In this document: positions 16,259 to 24,502 of the stretch, in pieces | How the letters are laid out: each line of letters opens with the position of its first letter | How positions within the stretch are numbered: position 1 is the first letter of the stretch | Assembly (NCBI GenBank): GCA_003644265.1 | Contig: QNBX01000004.1 | Coordinates: 6,910 to 70,909, forward strand | DNA length: 64,000 bases | Direction of reading: 5' to 3' | Source of the DNA: Planctomycetota bacterium | GTDB taxonomy: Bacteria; Planctomycetota; B15-G4 | Translations under genes and position numbers: made by a program | The notes under the pieces: model-generated | What the model was told of the DNA's origin: nothing | The model's input: only the letters and a program-made list of their open reading frames with translations | Databases searched by the model: none

Positions 16259-18103
16259 ATGCCCATGTCACGTCTTCTGACCACTGCATTGCTCGGCGTG
16301 CTCGCGACCGGTGCGCATGCCCAGCAAGCGAGCGGCTCTGCACGGATCCTGTCCAACGGCGACGAGGTCCACCGAGCGGCCCGCATCGCGCTCACCGGCG
16401 ACCTTGGCCTGCCGGCGCTGGAGCCCGTGCGTGCCAACAGCGCCCGCACCAGCATCTACTTTGCGGATCGGGTGCCGCATGCGCCGCAGGCGGCCGCCGC
16501 CGGCACGCCCCCCACCATGTTCGATGGCTTCATCCCCAAGGGGCCCGGCGGAACAGAGACGGACAAGCCCGAGATCTTCAAGTACCAGCTGGGCAACAGC
16601 TACGACGCAAACGGCCCGGCCCACCCGCTGGTGGTGGCCTATCACGGCTTCAGCAACTCGGCCAACAGCGTCGGAGTGCAGTCGCTGATCGACGAGGAGG
16701 CGGACGCGCGCGGTTGGGTCTACCTCGCGCCCACGGGCCTGGACGACGGGCTGTTCGGCTCGCCCATCTGCCAGCAGCACATCCAGGTCGTCATCCAGTG
16801 GATGCTCGACAATCACAACGTCGACCCCGAGCGCATCTACATGCTGGGTTTCTCCATGGGTGGCGGCGTGGCCAGCAGCTTCACGGCCCGGCACCGCGAC
16901 CCCGACGGCATCATGATCGCCGCCTTGGGATTGGTGTCCGGCACATATGACTGGACCCTGACCTGGAACGACGGCATCCCGGCCACCCAGACCTGGCTCG
17001 AGCACCCATACAACTTCGGCGACACCCCCAGCAACTCACCCTGGGCCTACCAGCAGTCGAGCGCTTTGTACTTTGATCCGAGCACCTATCCGGCGTTGCC
17101 CGGCGTGCTCGACAGCGGGCTGTCCATGGCCACCAACTTGCACGCGGTGCCCACCTACATCACGTATGACACGGGTGACACCATCCTGCATATCCCACCC
17201 ATGAATGAGGCCTATGGGAGCCTGCTCTCGACGATCGGCACCGAGGTCACCACGATCCCGGTGAGCGGTACGGTCGATGGCTCCGGCGCCCCGGCTGCTC
17301 ACTCCTGGTGGGTGCTGGACGAGGCCGACCTGTTCGACTTCTTTGACGGCCGCGTGGCCGCGCGCGTGCCCGCTGAGTTTGCGGCCCAGCAGGACCTGGG
17401 CGGCCCGGCGTCCTGGATCCGCACCACCCAGCTCGCGACGGGCGCGTTCACCTGGGTGGGCGGCAGCGCCGATCCGCTGAACGGAACCATCGTGGTGGCC
17501 GACGTGGAGAACGCGGCGCTCGTCGAGGTCGACGTGGGCGCGGCAGGTCTCACGAGCATGCCGGTGCAGATCAGCGCCAGCAGCGCTCCCGGCCACAGCT
17601 TCGAGCTGCGCCTGACCGGCTTCCCCCAGTCGCCCAGCTACATGCTCGACGCCAGCTCCGGCGACATCGTGACCCTGGTGGACTCGGACCCGGCCAGCGG
17701 CAGCCTGATCTACCGGGTGGAGTCCGGCGCCACGCTCAATGCCAGCGTGCAACACGACCTCGACTGGACGGCGAGCTTCACCACCACGCCCAACCCGGTG
17801 GCCATCGGCAACACGACCCGGGTCGAGGTCGACGCTTCCGCCAGCGCCACGGGCGCCTGGCTCATCGTGGCGCTCGATGAGGCGCTGCTGTCGGTCAAGG
17901 GCGTGCACATCGCGGTGGTCCCCGTGCCCCCGGCGCTGGTGCTCTTCGTGCCCTTGGATGCCCAGGGAGATGTCTCATTCCCGGCGGACATCCCCGGCGA
18001 CCCGTTGCTCCAGGGCCTGCGCCTGCCGACCCAGGCCATCCTCACCAACGGCAGCGCCAGCCCGGATGCCGTCACCAACCTGTGGGGCTTCCGCTTCGAC
18101 TGA
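16259..18103 (+). CDS. Secreted PHB-depolymerase-family esterase, copy 1
   Basis: About 614 residues. The signal peptide MPMSRLLTTALLGVLATGAHA-Q predicts secretion; the ATG at 16265 is an equal candidate start. The alpha/beta-hydrolase domain (about 100-370) shows HPLVVAYHGF (oxyanion region), the nucleophile elbow GFSMGGG (Ser about 199), a likely Asp in YDTGDT, and a His in PAAHSWW. These match the PHB depolymerase/feruloyl-esterase-like group, which splits extracellular polyesters or esters. The C-terminal 110 residues are a beta-rich module ending NLWGFRFD, shared with the next gene. A near-copy follows, so this is a tandem duplication. The true substrate is not determined. Confidence 0.85.
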   Translation: MPMSRLLTTALLGVLATGAHAQQASGSARILSNGDEVHRAARIALTGDLGLPALEPVRANSARTSIYFADRVPHAPQAAAAGTPPTMFDGFIPKGPGGTETDKPEIFKYQLGNSYDANGPAHPLVVAYHGFSNSANSVGVQSLIDEEADARGWVYLAPTGLDDGLFGSPICQQHIQVVIQWMLDNHNVDPERIYMLGFSMGGGVASSFTARHRDPDGIMIAALGLVSGTYDWTLTWNDGIPATQTWLEHPYNFGDTPSNSPWAYQQSSALYFDPSTYPALPGVLDSGLSMATNLHAVPTYITYDTGDTILHIPPMNEAYGSLLSTIGTEVTTIPVSGTVDGSGAPAAHSWWVLDEADLFDFFDGRVAARVPAEFAAQQDLGGPASWIRTTQLATGAFTWVGGSADPLNGTIVVADVENAALVEVDVGAAGLTSMPVQISASSAPGHSFELRLTGFPQSPSYMLDASSGDIVTLVDSDPASGSLIYRVESGATLNASVQHDLDWTASFTTTPNPVAIGNTTRVEVDASASATGAWLIVALDEALLSVKGVHIAVVPVPPALVLFVPLDAQGDVSFPADIPGDPLLQGLRLPTQAILTNGSASPDAVTNLWGFRFD

Positions 18104-18340
18104 GGGCCTCGCCGCCCGATTTACCCGCCCCCCGGGTGCTGATCGGGAGGCCCTCGAACGCCGCAGGCACAGGCGAACGCGCTGTTGGCTGCGGGCTGCG
18201 GAGGCCGCCCCGCCGGATGCCATCTGCCACACGCTAGGCGTTCGCTCAGGATCGGAATAGACTGTCGAGGCGCGAGCGTGCCCACTGGGGATCGCTGCTC
18301 CCGGCACGGCACCACCCACACCGAGCGTCGAGCCTCCCCG

Positions 18341-20119
18341 ATGACCAGTCCCCGGCTGCTTCTCTCCCTCACCTTGGCGCTGTCGCTCCCGACCGCGCTC
18401 GCCGGGCAGAGTCCGGAGCTCGGGTTGCCTGATCTGCCCCCCCTGCGAGCCGACAGCCCGCGCGACTCGTTGCTCTTTGCTGACCGCTTTCCGGTGGGCC
18501 AGGACAACGCCGCGTATGACTCGTACGCCGCCACGATGCAGAGCGGCATTCTTCCAAAGACCCTCACCGGCACGGACTTTGTGGAGTTCTACCACTACCA
18601 GATCCCGGACAGTTACGACGGGAGCGGGCCGGGGCACCCGTTGGTGATCGCCTTCCACGGCTTCGGCGGATCCTCCGCGACGCCCGGCAATCAGTCGACC
18701 ATCGACGAGGAGTGCAACGCCCGGGGCTGGCTCTTCGTAGCCCCCACGGGCATCGACGACAAGCTCTTCGGCGCGCCCATGAGCCAGCAGAACAGCGAGG
18801 CCGCGGTGCAGTGGATGATCGACAACTTCAACGTCGATGAGGACCGCATCTACGCCGTGGGCTTCTCCATGGGAGGCGGCATCGCGGCCAACTTCGCCGC
18901 TCGGCGTCGTGACCCCGACAGCATCATGATCGCGGCCGTGGGCATGGTGTCGTCGACCTTCGACTGGGTCATGGCGTACCACCAGAACTTCCCGTTGTTG
19001 CACGACTGGTTCACCAACCAGTTCAACTTCAACGCGGCGCCGTCCGTGGACCCTTGGCCCTATCAGCAAGCCAGCGGCGCGTTTCACATCGAGAGCAGTT
19101 ACCCGCCGTACCCCGGCAGCATCGTGCCCGCTGAGTCCATGGTGCTGAACCTGGTCGATCTGCCGGTCTACATCACGTACGACACGCTCGACGACCTGAC
19201 GTACGTTCCGCCGATCAACGCCCAGCTGAACCAGGACCTGATGGACGCCGGGTTCGACACCCTGCTGAGGGTCAAGACGGGGACCGTCGACCCCAGCGAT
19301 GGGGTGACGCCGGCGCCCCACTCCTGGGCCGTGCTGGACGAGGTCGAGATGTTCGACTTCTTCGGGACACAGACTGTGGACCGTCATCCCGCCAGCTTCG
19401 AGGCCACCCAGGACCTGGGCGGCCCGGTCTCCTGGGTCGACTCCACGCAGTTCGCGAGCGGCGGGTTCAGCTACGTGAGCGGCGAGGCCGACACGGGCAG
19501 CAACTCCTTGACGCTCTTCGGTGTCGCCAACACCAACGCGCTGCGCATCGATGCCGCCGCGGCCGGTCTCACCGGGATGCCCCGTGTCAGCGCCAGCTCC
19601 GCGGACGTGCGCGCCTTTGACCTGACGCTGGGCGACACGCTGCAGCCACCCAGCTACCTGACGGACGCGATCAGCGGCTTGCTGGTGCCGCTTGTGGACA
19701 GCGACCCCTTGGCCCAGACGCTCTCGGTCGCTGTGCCGGCCATGGGCACGCACGACTTCGACGTCGTACACGACCCCGGCTGGACGGCCGCTCTCACCAG
19801 CACGCCCAACCCCGTGTCCATCGGCGCCAGCAGTCAGATCGACATGGACGGACCGGCCGGCGCCTTCGGAGCCTGGTTCATCGTGGCCGCAGAGGAGCAG
19901 CTGCTGCACGTCCAGGGCATCACGCTGGCGGCCCTGCCCGTGCCCCCGGCCGTCGTGTTCTTTGTGCCTCTGGATGCCGCGGGCGACATCAGCTTCCCCG
20001 CCAACATCCCCAATGGCCCTGCGTTCTCGGGCATCCGACTGCCGATCCAGGCCATCGCCGTTGACGCGACCCACACCCCGATCGCGGTCACCAACCTGTG
20101 GGGCTTCGAGGTCGATTAG
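18341..20119 (+). CDS. Secreted PHB-depolymerase-family esterase, copy 2
   Basis: 592 residues from ATG 18341, with signal peptide RLLLSLTLALSLPTALA. Same layout as the upstream gene: HPLVIAFHGFGG, IDEECNARGWLFVAPTG, nucleophile elbow GFSMGGG (Ser about 176), YDTLDD with the presumed Asp, APHSWAVLDE with the presumed His, and the same C-terminal beta module ending NLWGFEVD. Conservation is strongest around the catalytic region and weaker in the middle of the C-terminal half, so the duplication is not recent. The two enzymes probably differ in substrate range. The next gene begins inside its stop codon. Confidence 0.86.
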   Translation: MTSPRLLLSLTLALSLPTALAGQSPELGLPDLPPLRADSPRDSLLFADRFPVGQDNAAYDSYAATMQSGILPKTLTGTDFVEFYHYQIPDSYDGSGPGHPLVIAFHGFGGSSATPGNQSTIDEECNARGWLFVAPTGIDDKLFGAPMSQQNSEAAVQWMIDNFNVDEDRIYAVGFSMGGGIAANFAARRRDPDSIMIAAVGMVSSTFDWVMAYHQNFPLLHDWFTNQFNFNAAPSVDPWPYQQASGAFHIESSYPPYPGSIVPAESMVLNLVDLPVYITYDTLDDLTYVPPINAQLNQDLMDAGFDTLLRVKTGTVDPSDGVTPAPHSWAVLDEVEMFDFFGTQTVDRHPASFEATQDLGGPVSWVDSTQFASGGFSYVSGEADTGSNSLTLFGVANTNALRIDAAAAGLTGMPRVSASSADVRAFDLTLGDTLQPPSYLTDAISGLLVPLVDSDPLAQTLSVAVPAMGTHDFDVVHDPGWTAALTSTPNPVSIGASSQIDMDGPAGAFGAWFIVAAEEQLLHVQGITLAALPVPPAVVFFVPLDAAGDISFPANIPNGPAFSGIRLPIQAIAVDATHTPIAVTNLWGFEVD

Positions 20120-21068
20120 CGCGTTCACGGATGAGCATGAACTGCAGTACGAGGTCGGGCGCGAGCACCACCGCGCCTCGCTCTTCGATTGCCTCGACGC
20201 GCTCTACGGACCGCTCGACCGGAAGGCCGTGCGGCGTGCGGGCGCGGGCGGCGAGTTGCTGCTGAACGGCGCCCCCGCCGGCCCCTCCGTCACGCTCAAG
20301 CTGGGCGACGTGCTGCAGCTGCTCGTCAGCCCGGAGACCCTGGCACGGCAGACGCAGCTGAGCGTCTCGCTGCTGCACCGCGCTGACGGCCTGGTGCTGG
20401 CCGCGAAGCCCTCCGGGCTCCCGTTCGACTCCTCGCGCCGTGGGGGCAGCTGCGCGCTCGACTCGATCCAGGCCCTGTGCGACGGCAGCCGCCCGCGCCC
20501 GCTGCACCGGCTCGACAAGGAGACCTCGGGCGTCGTGGTGGCCGCTCTCAACCGGGACACCGCCGAGCACATGGCGGCGGAGTTCTCGGCCGACCGCGCC
20601 CAGGTCGAGTACCTGGCCGTGGTGCGCGGCCCCATGCCGGACGAGCGCGGCGAGATCGACCTGGCCCTGGGCAAGGGCCGGCGCTCATCCGCCACGTTGC
20701 GCCCCGATCCCGGCCACGGTCGGGAGTCCTGCACCGCCTGGGAGGTCCAAGAGCGCCTCTCGGGCTTCACCCTGCTCAAGCTCATGCCTCAGCGCGGCGG
20801 GCGCAGCCATCAGGTCCGGGCCCACCTGGCGGCCCTGGGCAACCCGGCCCTGTGCGACGCCGCCTACCACGAGGATGACCGCATCCTCATGAGCCAGCTC
20901 AAGCTGCGCTACCGCCCCAAGCGCGGCAAGCCGGAGCGCCCGCTGCTGGCCCGCCCCGCGCTCCACGCGCGCGCCTTCCGACACGATGATCTTGTGGTCG
21001 AGGCCCCGCTGCCCGAGGACCTCGAGGTTCTCCTGGCGCAGTTGCGGCGACTGCGCCCGCTCACGTAG
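20115..21068 (+). CDS. RluA-family pseudouridine synthase, apparent ATT start
   Basis: About 317 residues. An S4-like N-terminal domain (LQYEVGREHH to LLLNGAPAG) precedes the RluA catalytic domain with the signature HRLDKETSG (catalytic Asp about 133) and the RNA-binding GGRSHQVRAHLA. It isomerises uridine to pseudouridine in rRNA or tRNA. No ATG, GTG or TTG lies in frame before the S4-like region. The best candidate is the ATT at 20115-20117, which overlaps the TAG of the esterase gene, a coupled arrangement like the many ATGA overlaps here. CTG at 20142 is the other option. The next in-frame GTG would remove half of the S4-like domain. The target base cannot be assigned. Confidence 0.85.
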   Translation: MSAFTDEHELQYEVGREHHRASLFDCLDALYGPLDRKAVRRAGAGGELLLNGAPAGPSVTLKLGDVLQLLVSPETLARQTQLSVSLLHRADGLVLAAKPSGLPFDSSRRGGSCALDSIQALCDGSRPRPLHRLDKETSGVVVAALNRDTAEHMAAEFSADRAQVEYLAVVRGPMPDERGEIDLALGKGRRSSATLRPDPGHGRESCTAWEVQERLSGFTLLKLMPQRGGRSHQVRAHLAALGNPALCDAAYHEDDRILMSQLKLRYRPKRGKPERPLLARPALHARAFRHDDLVVEAPLPEDLEVLLAQLRRLRPLT

Positions 21069-21071
21069 GAT
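21042..21071 (+). promoter_or_regulatory. Promoter for rpmH
   Basis: TTGCGG (21042-21047), an 18-base spacer, and TAGGAT (21066-21071) at the end of the pseudouridine synthase gene. It predicts a leader of about 155 bases before rpmH. Confidence 0.45.
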
Positions 21072-21135
21072 GAGGGATCGTCATCCGTAGGCGAGGTCGC
21101 TTGGCCTGAGAGCCCCGGCGGCCCGCGTCATGGGT

Positions 21136-21156
21136 CCCGACCAAGCGCTGGTCGGG
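21136..21156 (+). other. Perfect 8-bp hairpin in the rpmH leader
   Basis: CCCGACCA and TGGTCGGG pair around the loop AGCGC. No T-run follows, so it looks more like a leader structure than a simple terminator. It could be a site of autogenous control of the ribosomal protein, but this is speculation. Confidence 0.4.
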
Positions 21157-21232
21157 CGTCTCTGGCCCGGGCTGGCGACCGCCCCTCCCGCAGCACGTCC
21201 GCAGAATCGAGCAGCAACACCGGAGCCCCGTC

Positions 21233-21364
21233 GTGACCAAGATCAAGCTGCGCAACAGCACCACCAAGCGACGCCGCACCATTGGCTTCCGCACACGCAT
21301 GAAGACCGCCACCGGTCGCCGCATCATCCGTCGGCGTCGGTCCCGCGGTCGCAGCGTGAGCTGA
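21233..21364 (+). CDS. rpmH: Ribosomal protein bL34
   Basis: 43 residues from GTG 21233, preceded by GGAG 8 bases upstream. The core [19 protein letters not shown] followed by [11 protein letters not shown] matches the bL34 pattern (in E. coli KRKRSHGFRARMATKNGRQ, then a basic tail). It is a structural protein of the large subunit near the exit-tunnel base. The N-terminus [10 protein letters not shown] differs from the usual KRTFQPS. In most bacteria rpmH is followed by rnpA, yidD and yidC near the origin. Here it stands between a pseudouridine synthase and ygiQ, and the base composition matches its surroundings. Confidence 0.88.
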   Translation: MTKIKLRNSTTKRRRTIGFRTRMKTATGRRIIRRRRSRGRSVS

Positions 21365-21393
21365 GCTCCGGTTCCGCTCCTGTAGACCATTCC

Positions 21394-23427
21394 ATGACCG
21401 CGCAGCCGCCCGAGTGGATCGAGGCGGCGTCCCCGGCAGGACCGCCTCCCGGACAGCCGCTCCCCATGACCGCGGGGGAGATCCGCAGCCTGGGCTGGGA
21501 ACAGCCCGACGTGGTGCTCGTCTCCGGAGACGGCTACGTCGACCACCCCTCCTTCGCCGCGGCCCTGATCGGCCGCACGTTGCAGGCGGCCGGCTACCGG
21601 GTGGCCATCCTGGCCCAGCCCGACTGGCACTCGGCCGAGCCCTTCCGTGCGCTGGGGCGCCCGCGCCTGTTCTTCGGCGTGTCGGCCGGCAACATGGACT
21701 CGATGATCAACCGCTACACGGCCAACCGCAAGCCGCGTTCGGATGACGCCTACACGCCGGGTGGCCTGTCCGGCGCCCGCCCCGACCGCGCCACAAACGT
21801 CTACGCCCAGCGTTGCCGCGAGGCCTTCCCCGGCGTGCCCGTCATCGCCGGCGGTGTGGAGGCATCCCTGCGTCGGGTGGCGCACTACGACTACTGGTCC
21901 GATCACGTGCGCGCCTCGATCCTGGTGACCAGCAAGGCCAACCTGGTCGTGTTCGGCATGGGCGAGCGGCAGGTGCTCGAGATCGCCCGTCGCCTCGACG
22001 GCGGCGAGCCGGTCTCCACGTTGACCGACATCCGCGGCACGGCCTACCTGCTGGGAGCCCGGGCCGAGCTGCCCGCCTTCAGCCCGCGCCTGGCCGCGCG
22101 CGGCACGCCCCCGCCCGAGCGCCCCGCCGACGACGGCCCCGACGGCGCCAGCGTGAGCCTGCCGTCCTTCGAGCAGGTGCGCGAAGACAAGCGCGCCTTC
22201 TCCCTGGCCACGCGCCTGGTGCACCGCGAGACCAACCCCGAGAACGCGCGCCGCATCTGCCAGGCCCACGGCGAGCGCATGCTGGTCTGCAACCCGCCGG
22301 CCATGCCGCTCAGCGAAGCCGAGATGGACGCGGTCTACGGGCGCCCCTTCACGCGCCGGCGGCACCCGTCGTACCGCGAGGAGATCCCGGCCGAGAGCAT
22401 GATCCGCAGCAGCGTGACCATCATGCGCGGCTGCTTCGGCGGCTGCTCGTTCTGCTCCATCACCACGCACCAAGGTCGCGTGATCCAGTCGCGCAGCGAG
22501 CAATCGGTGCTGAAGGAAGTGGACGCCGTGGTGGCCGCGCCGGAGAACCACGGCATCGTCAGTGACATCGGCGGCCCTACGGCAAACATGTATCGCATGC
22601 GCTGCGGCTCGCCCAAGGCCGAGGCCGTCTGCCACCGGCTGTCGTGCGTGTTCCCCAGCATCTGCAAGCACCTGGACACATCCCACGACGACCTGCTGCA
22701 GCTCATGCGCAAGGCACGCGCGCGGCCCGGCGTGCGCAAGCTGCACGTGTCCTCGGGCGTGCGCATGGATCTGGCCGCGCGCGCCCCCGAGTACGTCAGC
22801 GAGCTGGCGGCGCACCACGTGAGCGGGCACCTCAAGGTGGCCCCCGAGCATGTCAGCGAGCGCGTGCTGCGCGCCATGAAGAAGCCGCCCCAGGACGGCT
22901 TCGATCACTTTGCCCGGGCCTTTCAGCGCGGCAGCGACGACGCGGGCAAGGAGCAGTACCTGGTGCCCTACTTCATCTCGGGTCACCCCGGCTGCTCGGT
23001 GGAGGACATGATCGAGCTGGCGGTCTACCTCAAGGGCGCCGGCTACCGTCCGCGGCAGGTGCAGGACTTCGTGCCCGCTCCCATGGACCTGGCCAGCTCG
23101 ATGTACTGGACGGGACTCGACCCGCACAGCCTGGAGCCGGTGCCCGTGGCCCGCCGCGTGGGCGAGCGCCAGACCCAGCGCGCCTTGATGCAGTTCTTTG
23201 CCCCCGAGAACTGGCACGAGGTGGTGGCCGCCCTGCGCTCCACCGGACGACACGATCTGATCGGCCATGGGCGCCACTGCCTGGTGGGACCAGAGCCGCC
23301 GCCCGAGGCCAGGGGGCGACCCGCCCGTGGACCCGACAATGGACCCGGACGTCGCTCCGGCCGCAGGCCCGGGGGCCCGGCCCCCAAGCGCCCACGCCAC
23401 CCACGCCGCCCACGCCGCCCACGCTGA
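21394..23427 (+). CDS. ygiQ: YgiQ-family radical SAM protein
   Basis: 677 residues from ATG 21394. An N-terminal UPF0313 domain ([16 protein letters not shown] start, [15 protein letters not shown]) leads into the radical SAM domain with Cys-x3-Cys-x2-Cys in GCFGGCSFC (about 346-354) and later SSGVRMDL and [10 protein letters not shown]. The Pro/Arg-rich basic tail after about 635 is typical of the family. The cluster should reductively cleave S-adenosylmethionine; the substrate of YgiQ is not known. It lies 29 bases after rpmH, so the two may be co-transcribed. TGTAGACC just before the ATG could also be a weak -10. Confidence 0.9.
   Translation: MTAQPPEWIEAASPAGPPPGQPLPMTAGEIRSLGWEQPDVVLVSGDGYVDHPSFAAALIGRTLQAAGYRVAILAQPDWHSAEPFRALGRPRLFFGVSAGNMDSMINRYTANRKPRSDDAYTPGGLSGARPDRATNVYAQRCREAFPGVPVIAGGVEASLRRVAHYDYWSDHVRASILVTSKANLVVFGMGERQVLEIARRLDGGEPVSTLTDIRGTAYLLGARAELPAFSPRLAARGTPPPERPADDGPDGASVSLPSFEQVREDKRAFSLATRLVHRETNPENARRICQAHGERMLVCNPPAMPLSEAEMDAVYGRPFTRRRHPSYREEIPAESMIRSSVTIMRGCFGGCSFCSITTHQGRVIQSRSEQSVLKEVDAVVAAPENHGIVSDIGGPTANMYRMRCGSPKAEAVCHRLSCVFPSICKHLDTSHDDLLQLMRKARARPGVRKLHVSSGVRMDLAARAPEYVSELAAHHVSGHLKVAPEHVSERVLRAMKKPPQDGFDHFARAFQRGSDDAGKEQYLVPYFISGHPGCSVEDMIELAVYLKGAGYRPRQVQDFVPAPMDLASSMYWTGLDPHSLEPVPVARRVGERQTQRALMQFFAPENWHEVVAALRSTGRHDLIGHGRHCLVGPEPPPEARGRPARGPDNGPGRRSGRRPGGPAPKRPRHPRRPRRPR
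23392..23425 (+). repeat. Short tandem repeat, unit CCACGCCGC
   Basis: Nearly four 9-base units at the 3' end of ygiQ, coding for the HPRRPRRP tail. The in-frame repeat length means copy-number change would only shorten or lengthen the basic tail. Confidence 0.6.
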
Positions 23428-23469
23428 CAGCCTGCGGCCCACGGAGCCGGAGCGGACATCTCCCCACGC

Positions 23470-23498
23470 TTCCCCGGACTCCGGCGAGGCCTTACGAT
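23470..23498 (+). promoter_or_regulatory. Possible promoter of the GlmL-like operon
   Basis: TTCCCC (23470-23475), a 17-base spacer, and TACGAT (23493-23498). It lies in the 191-base gap after ygiQ and predicts a leader of about 115 bases before the first gene at 23619. The -35 is weak. I see nothing else in this gap. Confidence 0.3.
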
Positions 23499-23618
23499 GA
23501 CGCGCCCACGGGATCGGCTGGCCATCGCATGCAGGCTGCCGCGACCACTCAGACGGGTGCCACGCGGCCCAGGCCGCGGCACCTGAGCACCGGCCGCAGC
23601 AGCTGCCACGAGGCACTC

Positions 23619-24050
23619 ATGACCGAGCCCCCCAGCGCCTCCGCCGAAGAGCTGCGCTGGACGGTGCACCCTGCCAGCCAGCAGAAGGCGCGCTCCGTCG
23701 CCGTGGCGGCCATCGTGCTGGTGGCGGCCGGGCTCTGCGCCCGGGTGACCGACTCCGCCGGGGCCGGCGTGTTCGCGCTGGCGCTGCTGCTGCTGAGCCT
23801 GAGAGCCTGGTTCCTGCCGCGCACCTACCTGCTCGACCGCGACGGCGCGGGGACAGGCGGCCCGCTGTGCCGCCCGCAGCGCCTGGCCTGGAGCGACGTG
23901 CGCCGGGTCTCGGCCGGCCCCGGCTTCGTGCACCTGTCGCCGCGCCACAGCGACAGCCGCTTGCTGCCCGACCGCGGCCTGCTGCTGCGCACGGCATGCA
24001 ACCGAGCGCAGGTCTCTGCCTTCGTCGCCAGCCATCGGAGTCCGGCGTGA
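23619..24050 (+). CDS. Small membrane protein, first gene of GlmL-like operon
   Basis: 143 residues from ATG 23619 (CGAGG 6 bases upstream). After a polar N-terminus there are two close hydrophobic helices (about 25-65: VAVAAIVLVAAGLCA and GVFALALLLLSLRAWFL), then a small C-terminal domain with a beta-type pattern (LAWSDVRRVSAGPGFVHLSP) like the PH-like folds found in two-helix membrane proteins. No family is recognised with confidence. Its stop overlaps the GTG of the next gene, tying it to the downstream ATPase operon. Confidence 0.75.
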   Translation: MTEPPSASAEELRWTVHPASQQKARSVAVAAIVLVAAGLCARVTDSAGAGVFALALLLLSLRAWFLPRTYLLDRDGAGTGGPLCRPQRLAWSDVRRVSAGPGFVHLSPRHSDSRLLPDRGLLLRTACNRAQVSAFVASHRSPA

Positions 24051-24502
24051 GCGCCGCCCTGGCCCCCGACGAGCGGCAGCTGCTGGAGCAGATCGCCGAC
24101 AGCGTGGTGGCGCGCGGCGTGGCCCTGCCGGCCATGATGTTCCTGGAGACGGTGGCGCCCATGAACATGCTCTCGTCGTCCATGCTGCAGCTGGCCTCGC
24201 CCATGTGGCGCATGCTGCTGCCGGCCTCGCGCATCGACCTGGCGGCCGCCATCCTGCAGCGACGCGAGTCGATCCCCGCCCTGCTGACCATGATCGACGA
24301 GCGCGAAGAGACGCGCCGCCGCGCTGCCCGCTCCCCGGACGCGGACGCGGACGACACGACCGGCACGCACGACACGGTCACTGCGGACGCGGACACCACC
24401 ACCGCCGCGCGCGATGCCCGTGACCAACCCGACGCCCGCGCCACGCCCGACGCAACCAGCGTGGACGCACCCGAAACGCGTGACACCAGGAGCCCCTCTT
24501 GA
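24047..24502 (+). CDS. Unknown helical protein with acidic low-complexity tail
   Basis: 151 residues from a GTG overlapping the upstream stop. Residues 1-95 are predicted helical and amphipathic, with a Met-rich core (MMFLETVAPMNMLSSSM) and then LAAAILQRRESIPALLTMI. Residues about 100-151 are an Asp/Thr/Ala-rich, probably disordered tail (ADADDTTGTHDTVTADADTT). The gene is coupled on both sides: its stop TGA overlaps the TTG of the ASKHA ATPase gene. I do not recognise the family. The position suggests a cytosolic adaptor of the ATPase. Confidence 0.75.
   Translation: MSAALAPDERQLLEQIADSVVARGVALPAMMFLETVAPMNMLSSSMLQLASPMWRMLLPASRIDLAAAILQRRESIPALLTMIDEREETRRRAARSPDADADDTTGTHDTVTADADTTTAARDARDQPDARATPDATSVDAPETRDTRSPS

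Noticed and set aside
21061..23616. A minus-strand frame of 851 codons
   Set aside because: Antisense to ygiQ, which has clear radical SAM motifs. The antisense product has no recognisable fold.
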